From positions 682,001-746,000 of the forward strand of contig WACJ01000099.1 in the NCBI GenBank assembly GCA_008973525.1: 64,000 nt of DNA, in the 5' to 3' direction. Within the stretch, counting starts at the first letter, position 1, and each line of letters begins with the position of its first letter. Origin of the DNA: Stenopsyche tienmushanensis. Its lineage: Eukaryota > Arthropoda > Insecta > Trichoptera > Stenopsychidae. This document shows, piece by piece, positions 11,284-21,975 of this stretch. Below the pieces are notes generated by a model. The model saw nothing but the letters and a program-made list of their open reading frames with translations. It ran no database searches and was not told the DNA's origin. Made by a program: the position numbers and the translations under genes.

Positions 11284-11507
11284 CAAGTATAGCGTGTGGC
11301 AGGGAAGCTACCTTATTTGAAATGTGCGTCCGGAAGCGACGGTTATTCCGATAAGTGTGAGATCTGGATCTAAGACGAATACACGCTCCTTGGTCCGCTG
11401 CATGATTAACGTTAAGTCCCTCTTTTTCGAATGATCCACCCTTCTCGGACGTCGCTTCAGGATGCACGTTTCAAATAAGGAAGCATCCCTGGCGCTCAGT
11501 ATACTAA
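11284..11507. mobile_element. Inverted-repeat MITE, family E, complete copy
   Basis: The left arm starts GTATAGCGTGTGGCAGGGAA (11289) and includes CTACCTTATTTGAAATGTGC. The right arm, ending near 11507, is its reverse complement (GCACGTTTCAAATAAGGAAG, then CATCCCTGGCGCTCAGTATA). The arms are about 55 bases with a few mismatches around a core of roughly 100 bases. The 116-codon minus-strand frame across it is just the element read through. A non-autonomous DNA transposon. Confidence 0.72.
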
Positions 11508-12600
11508 AACCAGAGAGAATAGATTAATATGTTTAAAATAAGCTTACGAATGTGTACAATCAATGCCAATATGTTATGTATGTTGTATTAATATTTTTTT
11601 AATTGTTGAATGTTCAAAAATGGAGTCACGTTATCTAGCTTTTTGAATAACATCCAAAAAAAAAGCATTTGAATTTGGAGCATCGTCAGTTTCGTGCTAT
11701 TCACAATGGAGAATATTTTGCAAGTAGCGTATTTTAGTTTTAACCCGGCAAAAATTGTATGGTATGATTTTATAAATCAAAATAATATACAAAGAGCACA
11801 AACCCTACACCAAATATTGTTCCCGGCACAAATTCAATTTGAAAGTGCAATTAAAACAATGTAGTAAATATTGCATGCTTGTTTTTTACTTTTTTATTAC
11901 GTCATTCGCATCTATTAATTTTTTTTTGTAGTGTTTCAAAGCAAATATCGAATATTTAATTAATTTTCATTTGTAACTTTAACGCGCCGTGATCACGTTC
12001 ATTGGAGCGACTGGCGTGAAATTAACAATTTAATAACGTGAATTACCGATAAATATTTCCCAAAGTATTGTAGGAGTTTTCCGTTCTTTCTTTATTTAAG
12101 TAAATGATTATATTTAATAAGAGTAGGATAACATATTATGAAAAATAGGGAACCAATGTAAAATGTCCATTATATAGTGTTGTATCTACTCGACTGATTT
12201 TTATGTTTCTGTTTTTTTTTATGTCATAAGATATTAAAGTAGATCTGAATATTTTGTTGAAAATCACTTTTCCGTCCATTTTATATCTCGTTGTTTTGAA
12301 TGTTTTATACTATTTTAATAATTTTATAAATGTATGCGTCTAGACTCTAATTTGGTTTATATTAAAAATATATTAAAAAATGCCTTATTACAAGATTTTA
12401 TTAGTATTATTTTGATAGAGTCTAGATGTGGTAATTTTTCATAATAAAATTTTATAAGGGAAATCACATTTTTTCATTAATTATCCTTGTCTGTTTTTTT
12501 ATAACGAGGGAATTGACTCATTCGAATTGTATCACCCCTCAATTGAAAATCTTCTACGGATGGAATCAGAGATTTCGAGATAATTTACATAAACCCTTAG
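11508..12600. other. Gene-free AT-rich stretch
   Basis: No coding or repeat feature supported. AT-rich with several long T runs. Confidence 0.45.
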
Positions 12601-12615
12601 CGGTCCGAAGGCTAT

Positions 12616-13151
12616 TTAAACCAATGTTGCACCAGGTCCAAGCCAAAATGAAGGAAACGTGATAAAATAAATAAATATGAATATGTATTTAGTACGAATG
12701 ATGTTTGTTGATATATTTGCAAATGTGGTATTTTTTAAAACAATCTTTAGAGTGGAGGGCGGGCTTTTTCTCGCATTGCAATATAACGATGTCCGTCTTC
12801 TTTTTCCTGGAATATTATGACACGCCATATAATCTTTGTAGTTTGTAGAATCATATATATAATGGGGATTTATATTCAATCGTTCCACGTCATCGGTCGT
12901 CGATCTACATCCGGTATCTGTCTTTAACTGCACAAAAATCACCGATGATTTGCATCAACATTCAGCGAAATTTTATATGACTGGGGCGTCGTGTTTCGTC
13001 CTTCTTTTTTCTCTCATATAATGCGTGCATTCACAATTGAGGTTTCTAGTTTAAAAAAAAAGTTTCCTCCACCACATATGACGTTGCCAGTTGATCGGCA
13101 GTATCTACTCCCATGTTTTTTATGTAGTGGACCACAAAGGGTTAACTATAC
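12616..13151 (-). mobile_element. Possible piggyBac-like remnant ending in TTAA
   Basis: The right edge reads CCACAAAGGGTTAAC (13134-13148), i.e. TTAACCCTTTGTGG on the minus strand, a common start of piggyBac-like elements. Inside, a 108-codon minus-strand frame has a basic, cysteine-bearing stretch (MACHNIPGKRRRTSLYCN) somewhat like the C-terminal cysteine-rich region of piggyBac transposases. No DDD core and no left end are visible, so this is a weak call. Confidence 0.35.
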
Positions 13152-13154
13152 AAT

Positions 13155-14175
13155 ATTTTATTTATGCCTTTTCATATGAATGACATCAAATTTTATATTA
13201 ATATTGAATTGTTTAAAATTATAAATGTATGTATCACTTTGAAACGAAAAAGACTGAACTGTATTTTCCGTATTTATAGCTTTTGAATGAAATTTGCACA
13301 CAACACTATAGTTAAGCACCCAATTTGGTTTTGCTATTTGCTTATTAAACAGTGATTTTGCATCTGATTATGATATTATTTTGGATGCATAATGAGAATA
13401 AGAGGAAAACGGTCACGTAAATGCTAAATTATCACATTGTTATGTCATGGGAACACTACACGCTGACATTTTATTTAGGTTTCCGGCTTTTAAGATACAA
13501 TTTTCGCACAAAAGACACGTTATTTTGTTTCTTGTAAACAATGCTGTCTATCGACGATAAAGTTTAACGAAGTCTCATGGTAAATAATTTTTAAGCAATT
13601 TAAAGCGTTGAATACGTGACAATTCAAGGTTGTTATTTGATTATGGATTAATTCCAAGATAAAAGAACGTTATTGTGATAAAAATGTGCTTACCACCTGT
13701 GGAAATCCCGCAGTAATCCGACGAAGGCAGTGTCGTATTGTTCAAATTGTCGGACGATATAGTACTGCCATCGATCCCTTGTAGTTCGGAACCTTTTGGT
13801 GAATGGAGTATTTGTAATCCAAATAATTATGAAAATGATGAGATTTACAAAGACAATACAAGGTTTTATATTATTTAGCTTTCTTTAAAGCTTGGCCCAT
13901 AATCAATGTTGGAGAGAAATTTTTGAACGTTGACGAAGCTTTATCGTACATATGTACCGTAATTGTATTGGGCGGTCGGACTACAGGGAGCGCCGGATTA
14001 GACCGCGTCCGGATTACCGCGAGTATGCTGTATTAAACATAATAGTGTTCAGTATTCAATTTAATTAAAACGTGTAACACGTGATGATCTCCTGAAAGCT
14101 CTGAACAATAAGAAAGACGGCACAATTAATTGTTATTTTAAAGCTCTAAATATTTTTCAATCTGTGATATTTATG
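13155..14175. other. Gene-free stretch
   Basis: I see no supported exon or repeat here. Confidence 0.4.
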
Positions 14176-14408
14176 GAATAATAGAGAGTTATATATAGAA
14201 AAGATTCGTATCCAGTTTGAAGTAAATTAATTAATCAAAACTTGAGATATGATGTCAACCGTGTTGAAAATATTAATTTCGAGAAAAACGCGTTAAAAGA
14301 TATTATGATGGTAGGACATTGGAAATTTGTAAAAAAACGATATTTAAAAAAAATGCTTAAAAAAAACCGCATAACTTCAAAATCGCACAAAAAGAGGTTG
14401 GAGTGTAT
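14176..14408 (-). repeat. Tigger-derived non-autonomous fragment
   Basis: Reverse-complement match to 48113-48420. It carries the terminal motif (AACCGCATAACTTCAAAATC, then GCACAAAAAGAGG, ending near 14400) and the inner blocks TTAATTAATCAAAACTTGAG and GAAAAACGCGTT. There is no transposase sequence. Confidence 0.55.
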
Positions 14409-14409
14409 T

Positions 14410-15135
14410 TATTAAAATATTAAGAATATAGTTTTATTTTGTAAATACAGGTTGGGATGTTCTACTGTTCTACAGTTTTTATCCAAATTCACTACCTGCT
14501 TTCCTGCGTTATTTCTGGAATTTCTTCGGCTATTTTATTCTGTCAGTGAGTTGATTTATTATAAAATAATTATGTTGCAGCTGTGTTCATATATGGGAGG
14601 ATTGTTCTTAGTTTCTCAAACTGTATTTTCATAAATGCAAGTGCTATCATCAGCACCAGTGCCACGATTAGCTATGGCTTTAACTAATAATATACTGAAT
14701 AATGTAGAATTGAAGATGTAAAAACACACGTTGCTCTCAATTAGAATTCAAGTCACGATAGGAGGACGATGGATTTTTTTCTGCGCCTAAATTTATATTG
14801 GTACTGGTTTTTTAAGAAAATACTTCTGCATGGTAACAATGATAATTCGCTCACTATAAAAATATCTTTGATCTCCAATCTGATTGTAAAGTCATTGTCA
14901 TTATTCGACAATCGGTCGATCTTAATTAAATTCTATCTTATCAATTCGATAAGTGTAAGATGACCGCTGCTCGATTTGATAGTGTTATGACAAATTGATA
15001 TCATGTGAACGAAAACCAGCGTTGCTCGATCATTAAAATATGATTATAATGAAGAATAATTATGGAAACAAATTATGGACAAGCTATGGATAAGCTATTT
15101 TTAGCTTAAAAATAGAATTAAAAAATACAATCCTC
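14410..15135. other. Gene-free AT-rich stretch
   Basis: Open frames of about 60 codons here are AT-rich, without recognisable domains, and are taken as chance. Confidence 0.4.
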
Positions 15136-15660
15136 CTAGCTTGCTCTACTAGCTTGAAAACCAGCCTCGTGTATACCGTGCCGGTTGTATATATACTCCC
15201 CAAGCATCTGATCCATAAACCCCTTGTGTTTGTTGTAAAACCACATTACCTGTGGCTTTTGGACTTCTCCAACAATTTCGGTATCATAATGGACAGTTGA
15301 CAATGGGATAACAGCTTTTAATTGTTTTGGAACGTATGAAACAGCTGCAACATTGTCTGTTAATCCGAACACAGATGAATATATTGGGACGACGACGTTT
15401 TGGCAACATTTCTTTCGGAATACATTTTTAATTCCTGTGGATAGCCTCAACAAAAGCAAGCCCTGCCTGCTAAAGTTTTTCCATGTCATAGAAAGTTGTG
15501 AAATATTTGTCAGCAATAACAGTCCTCCGACTTCTTTTGTACTTGCCAATTCTAGTAGAACCTTTTCACTTAAATGGCTGCTCTCTTCTTCTTTCCCAGT
15601 ATACAGGATACTTTTACAAGGATATCCATCACTTGAATGAATAGGTTTTTACAAACATAT
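15136..15660 (-). pseudogene. piggyBac-type transposase fragment (DDE_Tnp_1_7)
   Basis: On the minus strand the frame is open from about 15660 to the stop at 15136. Motifs in order are ILYTGKEEE, a stretch like the LxxxGxxxxGTxRxNR block of piggyBac transposases, VAAVSYVPKQLKAVIPLST, and KPQVMWFYNKHKGFMDQMLG. The last corresponds to the conserved region around the third catalytic Asp (usually YNxxKGGVDxxDQM). Here the usual GGVD is GFMD, and the sequence stops soon after, without the zinc-binding C-terminus. The N-terminal half and both termini are missing. A dead fragment, well recognisable by family pattern. Confidence 0.78.
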
Positions 15661-16254
15661 GAGGGAACATGAAGAAAAGCGTGATTTCTCATACAAATTC
15701 TATGAAAAAAATCTGGGTCTGTTCAGACCATTTTCATTGACTTTTTTTTTTGAAACACAAGGATCCCGGACTTTTTAATTCTAAATTTTGTAAATCCTTC
15801 AATGAATAAAATCAGGGAGATTTGATAGGATCTATACATTATTAAAAAAAACTCTTCGCGAAAGCAAAAAGGTCTGGCCAGACCATCAACATTTGGATAT
15901 ATACAATGAATTTAATCAAATTCATGTTAAGATATAAGATAATATACAAGATATAATATCCTTTGTGTGGTCAATTTACACATCTTTCTTGGAAAGCTAT
16001 GATTCAGAAGATATACCAATGCACTTTGTTCTGGTAAGCTTTGTTTTTATGAGTAAAACAACAGCTATATATTTTTAGCTATTGTTTCTTATAAGCGAAT
16101 TTATATATATATAGTTATAAATGTCATTAATTCAGCACAATATATGGCTATTGTTTCATATTAGCGAGAAATATAACAAAAGCGCCAAACTGCGGAGGCG
16201 ATTAAACTATTTGCTGATGTCAGGAACGAATTTCATTATGCTTTAAACCTTTCA

Positions 16255-16461
16255 AATCCACTTATATATCAGGACCGTCGCAGTGTGTATGAAGCTTGTA
16301 TATAAACACTGTCGATAGCACACAATATTCGGTAATTTCTTCAAGCAAACATAAACAATATACTTGAAATCGATTCATTTGGGTTATCGTTATTAGTCGA
16401 TAAATTTGGGTTAACGATCTATACAATCTCTGTTTCTCTCCAAACTTAACGTGCAATACAT
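16255..16461 (+). repeat. Repeat family F, 5' segment (split by family A copy A1)
   Basis: This matches 45195-45612 (reversed) and 63190-63315. It stops exactly at CAATACAT (16454-16461), where family A copy A1 is inserted, and resumes at CAAGACAC (17008). The uninterrupted copy at 63.3 kb shows a single CAAAACAC at the junction. Confidence 0.75.
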
Positions 16462-17007
16462 CAAGACTGTAACAAGGGGGTGGCGAAGCAGACGCTCACC
16501 ACGGGCGCAATTGGACTTGGGGCGCAAAACGCAGAATTTGTAATATATCGTCATCGCTCAAAAATCGGTACGACCCCGCAATAAAACAAAGGCATTAATA
16601 TTTTTGATCGATTGTAAGATTTACCCACCCGATCAGTCATCTTCGGATAACTTTGTTTTGTAATGAGAGTCCGTAATCGGTTAAGTAATGGCGTCCGATC
16701 GCGAGGCATTTATTCGTCACGTCAGCGGTCCGAAAAACTGACCGATTGGACACACAGACCTTGTGGCCACTCCGTCCTCTTTAAGGGCTTTTTGTGGCAT
16801 TTTATATAATCTGTACGATCACGGAAACCGCCTCAGAGGCTAACTTAATAATTTATGCTGCTATCTTAGCTAGTTTTTTAAGTTTTAATTTATAAAATCT
16901 AGTTAATAATATTTAATATATTGCATTTATTAACTTAAAAAAATGGGCAGAGAGGGGCGCAAATTAGATTCTTGCCACGGGTGTTTTATACCCTCGTTAT
17001 GGTTCTG
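16462..17007 (+). mobile_element. Family A hAT-like non-autonomous element, copy A1 (near complete)
   Basis: The left end is CAAGACTGTAACAAGG and the right end CCCTCGTTATGGTTCTG, imperfect inverted repeats beginning CAG/CAA. Flanks CAATACAT and CAAGACAC are an 8-base target duplication with two changes. The middle (about 16683-16830) contains AGCGGTCCGAAAA and ACACACAGACCTTGTGGCCA, the part homologous to the 3' coding end of an R1-type LINE (42906-43095, minus strand). There is no transposase. CAG termini and an 8-bp duplication are hallmarks of the hAT superfamily. Confidence 0.78.
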
Positions 17008-17113
17008 CAAGACACTCTCCGTCTTTGTCTACGAGCTCAATGTGTAAGAATGCTCTTTATGATTCACTGAATTCGAACACAACATTGTGTCTTATCTCTT
17101 TGAGAGGTTAATT
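17008..17113 (+). repeat. Repeat family F, 3' segment
   Basis: Continuation of the family F copy after the A1 insertion. It includes AAGAATGCTCTTTATGATTC and ACACAACATTGTGTCTTATC, matching 45225-45260 in reverse and 63362-63388. Confidence 0.7.
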
Positions 17114-17936
17114 TAATCAAGATATTTGCTTTATTAACTAAGCTGAAAGGCACTTATTCATCCTGTATATAATATTCGTTGGAGGCATTCTTATAAATAA
17201 TATCAAAGTCGTCAACAACATCTGTTTAACCATAAATTGTATTATTAATGGCTCTAAATGGAGTCCTCTTAGGTGCGATAAATTCTTATCATATAATGGG
17301 ACATCATAATCGAGCGACTCACGATAGTAGAACTTAAGAACGTTTGCTTTAACAACAGGCTCGTGGAGCCGGTTGATACGATAGAAATTGGTACATCAAC
17401 AATCACAATAGCGTCGATGGTGATGTCTTTTGTCAACACTCGGAAGAGGTCTGCGGGCTCAAATTGCGTGATAAAAAATAAGTTGTCCAAGCAAACAACT
17501 TTCAATTTTTTTTTTCTATACGACAACGATCTCATTTTATGCTGAATTTGTGCTAAATTAAAAAAAAATCTATGAAATGGTGATCAGGTTCATATTCAGA
17601 CTGCAGATTTTTTCCACTGTGTCAATGATTATAGAAGTTATACTCATCTAAAATTATTAATTCCAACGAGGAACATAAAGCCCCCCATTAAATCTTCCTT
17701 TCCCACGCGAATCCCCTGTGGAGATCACAACCCTCTGCATTATGGGTTGCAGCTGTATACAAATTTGAATTTGTTGGAGTTCGTTTGTATAGGACGTCAT
17801 TTGTGAGGGTACAAAGAATTGCTTATCGCGCAGTCTACGCACGCTTTTCATGATTGGTTAACCAACAAAAATAATATAATTCCGGGAAAAGTTTGAGAAG
17901 CGCGTGTTTTTTATGCTTTGTTTGGTTATCCCTGCT

Positions 17937-17970
17937 TATATTTGCGGGCCATTTGAAAATTGAAGGCAGT
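17937..17970 (+). promoter_or_regulatory. Possible core promoter of the ADGF gene
   Basis: TATATTT at 17937-17943 lies 31 bases before the A of an initiator-like GGCAGTG (17968). That would give a 25-base leader to the ATG at 17993. The initiator is not the full TCAGT, and an upstream non-coding exon is equally possible (CATAGGACAG just before the ATG could be an acceptor). Confidence 0.33.
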
Positions 17971-17992
17971 GTTTGTGTGCCATAGGACAGAG

Positions 17993-19543
17993 ATGGCATT
18001 CTCCACGCGCACTTGTGTCATCGTCCTATCGGCGACCGCGGTTCTCGTGCTTAGTGTCATCGGCTTGAGTGAAATCCGCGCATTATGGGGGACCCCCGGG
18101 GAGCACGAGGAGCATCGGGAGAGAATCATGAAGGAGGAGCGTTTGCGGTCCTTGGGCGGATCGTTGGAGTTGAGCGCGGACGAAGAACGCGCCAACGCCA
18201 TAATAATGGATTTGAAGCACAAAGAAATAGACGAAGGATTCGTCAATCTGACGTCCTTTAATCCGTCGCAGCATTTCTTCGTGAGGAAGCAACACATCGA
18301 ATATTCGCCCATTTTCAAAATCATCAAGGCGATGCCCAAAGGCGCTTTGCTTCATGCCCACGACACTGCTCTTATCGGAGGAGACTTTTTGATCAATATA
18401 ACGTACATGGAAAACCTTTACATTTGCACCAATGCAGATGGAATAATCTCGCTGCAGTTCTTCAGGGCGCCCCCGATCAATCCCCAATGTCCATGGAGCC
18501 TCATGAAAGACGTGAGAGAGACATCCGGGAACGTCGAAGAATTCGACAACAAGCTTCGGGATTTGTTCACATTGGAAGTAGACAATCCTAGGGAACTATT
18601 CAAAGACATCAACGAAGTATGGAGCACATTTTCATTAGTATTTGCGTTGATCACTCCCATGCTGACTTATAGGCCGGTCTGGGAGCACTATTTCTATGAA
18701 GCGTTGAAAGAATTCTACAAAGACAACATTATGTACATGGAAGTCCGCTCGACTTTCCCGGATCTCTATGATCTGGACGGTAACATTTACGATCCACTCG
18801 AATGCATGAGAGCCTACAAAGCGGCCAACGATCGATTTCTAGTAGATTATCCCGATGCGATGGGATCCAGGATCATATATGCCCCATTGAGGAGAGTGCC
18901 CAACGAAGAAGTAAAGAAATACGTCGACATCGCCATAGCTGCGAAAGCAGAATTCGGAGATTTCCTAGCTGGGTTCGATCTTGTAGGACAGGAAGATTTG
19001 GGAAGACCGCTGCATGATTTCATCGAGGAATTGATCCCGCTCACCGGTGAAATGGACGTGTTTTATCATTCAGGGGAAACGAATTGGTTCGGATTGTCCA
19101 CCGACTACAACATGATCGATGCCATATTGCTCGGCGCCAAAAGATTGGGTCACGCTTATGCGCTGCTGAAGCATCCAGTGTTGGTTGAAATGGTGAAAGA
19201 GAAAGACATTGCCATCGAAATCAATCCGTTGTCAAATCAAATTTTGATGCTGGTAGAAGACATGAGGAATCATCCAGGTTCCATAATGTTGGCCGAAAAC
19301 TTCCCTGTGATCATAAGCAGTGACGATCCTGGACTATGGGGCGGATTGCCCGTATCCCACGACTTCTACATGGCATTCATGGGAATGGCCAGCAGGAACT
19401 TTGATATAAGACTCCTCAAGCAATTAGCATTGAATTCCATCAAATACAGTGAGATGTATTCCGAACAGAAAGTCCTGGCTTACGCAAAGTTTAACACCCA
19501 ATGGAATAGTTTCGTGCAGGATGTTATAAATTTGGAGTTATAA
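17993..19543 (+). CDS. Adgf: Adenosine deaminase-related growth factor (ADGF/ADA2 type), intronless
   Basis: Secreted adenosine deaminase of the ADGF/CECR1 family, converting adenosine to inosine outside the cell; in insects these enzymes limit extracellular adenosine and act as growth factors. The frame encodes 516 residues, the usual family length. Residues 8-26 form a hydrophobic signal segment. The family N-terminal region follows (residues 66-116, with PSQHFF and MPKG). Active-site residues are all present: metal ligands H121 and H123 (LLHAHD), H359 and catalytic E362 (FYHSGE), H387 (RLGHAY), D444 and D445 (ISSDDP); NPLSNQ is at 411-416. Sequons lie at N85 and N135. The first ATG in frame is chosen; the frame could be extended upstream only through a TTG. 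The CDS has no intron and is more GC-rich than its surroundings. I cannot tell which paralog (A-E) it is. Confidence 0.95.
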   Translation: MAFSTRTCVIVLSATAVLVLSVIGLSEIRALWGTPGEHEEHRERIMKEERLRSLGGSLELSADEERANAIIMDLKHKEIDEGFVNLTSFNPSQHFFVRKQHIEYSPIFKIIKAMPKGALLHAHDTALIGGDFLINITYMENLYICTNADGIISLQFFRAPPINPQCPWSLMKDVRETSGNVEEFDNKLRDLFTLEVDNPRELFKDINEVWSTFSLVFALITPMLTYRPVWEHYFYEALKEFYKDNIMYMEVRSTFPDLYDLDGNIYDPLECMRAYKAANDRFLVDYPDAMGSRIIYAPLRRVPNEEVKKYVDIAIAAKAEFGDFLAGFDLVGQEDLGRPLHDFIEELIPLTGEMDVFYHSGETNWFGLSTDYNMIDAILLGAKRLGHAYALLKHPVLVEMVKEKDIAIEINPLSNQILMLVEDMRNHPGSIMLAENFPVIISSDDPGLWGGLPVSHDFYMAFMGMASRNFDIRLLKQLALNSIKYSEMYSEQKVLAYAKFNTQWNSFVQDVINLEL

Positions 19544-19911
19544 TACACAGTTCAATGACAATAATTTAATTTTAAACTCAATAATATGAACATTTAATTA
19601 TTTTTATAAACTCATCTATCTATAAAAGTCAAAAACCCATCGACAATTAGTATGTTTTTAGGCGTAGTGAGATAAATGGACCAAACACGTACATCAAAAA
19701 TCTATAGGTGAGTAATTTTACAAGCTTTTTGCTTTTTGTCATCCTTTTGTTAATTGTTTCGTTATGCAGCAACTACAAAAATAAGGCTTTAAACAGGAAC
19801 ATAAATGAACAGGGATATAAATGTTAGGAAAGAAACCAAAACCGAAATGAAAAAAATAACGATTCCAAGCCCTGTGCCCCGTCTAAATTAATCAATAAGA
19901 CGTTGTATAAT
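19544..19911. other. 3' flank of ADGF
   Basis: It holds the presumed 3' UTR. No perfect AATAAA occurs close to the stop; AATAATTTAATTTTAA and AATAATATG follow within 50 bases. No other feature is seen. Confidence 0.4.
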
Positions 19912-20262
19912 CAGGGCCATAATATAATAAAACAGGCGCCCGCCACGGGCGCAACTGGGCTTGGGGCGCAAAACGCAAAACACCGACCCAGTTGAGAGTT
20001 GCACATGGTTTTTATTTGGCTCGACCATTTTACTTTACATGAACCAACACTGATTGACTGTCCATTTTTATAATATATACTAAGTTGTCTAATCCCTCCC
20101 TTCTTCGCTATAGCTTAAACATTTGACCGATCCAGCCGACTTAAACCTGCGACCAAATAAAGACAACAATATTTTCGACATGTACAGGTATGGCATTCGA
20201 TTGCGAGGCGCTCATTCGTCGTGTCAGCGGTCCGAAAAGCGGACCGATTGGACATATACATG
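19912..20262 (+). mobile_element. Family A element, copy A2a (3' truncated)
   Basis: It starts CAGGGCCATAATATAATAAA and has the family GC-rich 5' block (CCACGGGCGCAACTGGGCTT) and ATAAAGACAACAATATTTTC. It then lacks the block from the usual CGATTGTAAAATTTAAAC through GTTCTGTAGA: TTTTCGACATG joins directly. The same deletion is in A4 (23862). It breaks off in the R1-derived part, where copy A2b begins. Confidence 0.75.
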
Positions 20263-20795
20263 AATTAACACTGATTGGCTCTGTCCGTTATTATAATATA
20301 TACTGAGTTATCATATCTCTTTTTTATTCGTAATCGCTTAAACATTGGGCCGGCCCAGCCATCATAAGTCCGCAACAAAATAAAGACAAGAATATTTTCG
20401 ACCGAAAATTTAAATAACCCACTCGATCAGTCTTCTTTGGATAACTTGGTTTTGTAATGAGAGTTCGTAATCGGTCTGTAGACATGTTTGGGCATGGCGT
20501 CCGATTGCGAGGCGTTATTTCGTCATGTCAGCTATCTGAAAAGCGGACCAGTTGGACACACAGATCTTGTGGTCACTCTTTTAGGGTTTTTTGCGGCCTC
20601 GGGGCATTCTATGATCTGTAAGATCACAGAAGCCCCGTCTGAGATTAATTTACCTAAATGAATTGCGATAAATGAGGTCGCGAGCGAACCTAGATTTCCT
20701 CTCATCTATAAAAACTATATATTTATTTATCATATTTATACTGCTATCTTAGCTAGTTTTTTTTAGTTTTAAGTTACAAAATCTATCGAGAGCTT
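20263..20795 (+). mobile_element. Family A element, copy A2b (5' truncated)
   Basis: It begins inside the family sequence at ACATGAATTAACACTGATTG and runs through the R1-derived segment (about 20480-20640) to the AT-rich 3' region ending TAGTTTTAAGTTACAAAATC. It abuts A2a head to tail. The right terminal repeat is not found. Confidence 0.7.
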
Positions 20796-21580
20796 TAAAA
20801 GTATAGCGAGAGCTTTGACAAGGTTTAACTTAGGTTATAGGAAACTGCGCATATCGAGGGCCAAAATTAACGTGTGTATATCTGTTTTTACTATGAAAAA
20901 AAAACGAATATTTTCTGCTATGTATAACAGAGTCGTCGAGGAGTCGAAAACTGAAATCATGTTTTTCAAAAGATTAAATAATTCAAGGGATCTTTGACGA
21001 GATTCCTTGATTTAGGCGGTAGATCGTAAACTTTTTGAGGCCCCTCAAAGTTTTGAGAGTCCCCGAAACGAGCGCCTTCTGCGCCTACAGGAAAAATCCA
21101 CCACTGGTAAAGAAATAAAAAAGAGCAATTTTAACCACTTAAGCGGCAACGCCAGCGGCAAAAATTATTATACTATGGGCATCAATTGTTGGTTCCGAAA
21201 GTGTCTTCACATTCTAATGGATCTTGATGTTACCACTTTATTTTCAAATATATTCAACCGAGGCCATTAGGGCTGCCCACTGAGTGAACTTTGCTAGAAT
21301 GCTGGTCAGAATGCCTCACAAAAAACCGTTCTTATTAATATTATTAGTAAATTGAGACAACCCTAAATAAACAATAAACCCGCCTTTAGACAATAAAATA
21401 TGTAACCCTTGATCCTTTTGCCTCGTGTAACGAGCTTTCTTAACCTGTATTGTCCGGTTATTTTGAGAACCAAGGTAATTAAGATGTAAGGCCAGGCGTT
21501 TTTTTTTGTAGTTAAGACATCGCCCTGAAGAATTTTGTTTTTTTGGTCTTGATCGGTGTTTATGTAACACCTAATGTATT
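20796..21580. other. Gene-free stretch with degraded repeat pieces
   Basis: Bases 20990-21110, read in reverse, contain TAGGCGCAGAAGG and GGCCTCAAA. These match pieces at 55075-55140 and 59960-59980, so another old dispersed repeat is present. The minus-strand 84-codon frame at 21316-21570 has no recognisable domain. Confidence 0.4.
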
Positions 21581-21582
21581 AT

Positions 21583-21975
21583 TCGGGAGTAGGGAATCCA
21601 ATCCCGGGATCCCGGACAGTTTTGGGTGCTCATGAATCCCGGGATTAGTAAACGTAATCCCGAAAAATTCGGGATTGAAATTTTGGATTGAAAAACCAGC
21701 ATGTTGAAGGCTACTAAATCGAGACATTCTCGCCAAAATCTGGACGCTTGGAAACAGCGGCGTAACTACTAATTGGCGAGCGTAGGCAACGCCCAGGAAC
21801 CGTTACCGGCACCATAGTGTGGATCAGGCCTAACTGTCTAATCTATGTATGCCCTTCCCTACCGGTGATGTATTTACTACACCTCGACTCTAATAATGGG
21901 AATATCGATATGAAATATAACAGATACGGGCTTCAGAATTTTTGTATTCCTTCGTAATATAATTACAAATTACAT
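21583..21975 (+). mobile_element. hAT element (family B) terminal region, copy 1
   Basis: It starts CGGGAGTAGGGAATCCAATC, then CCGGGATCCCGGACAGTTTT, and ends near TATTCCTTCGTAATATAATT. It is the reverse complement of 47380-47762, one end of an internally deleted hAT copy. Only the non-coding end is present. Confidence 0.65.

Noticed and set aside
11117..11467. 116-codon minus-strand frame
   Set aside because: It spans an inverted-repeat MITE, which explains the open frame.
17960..17992. N-terminal extension of ADGF by 11 codons
   Set aside because: It would start at TTG. The ATG at 17993 directly precedes the signal segment, and nuclear genes rarely use TTG.
17926..19044. Several 60-140 codon frames opposite or within ADGF
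   Set aside because: They are reading-frame shadows of a long, clearly coding sequence.
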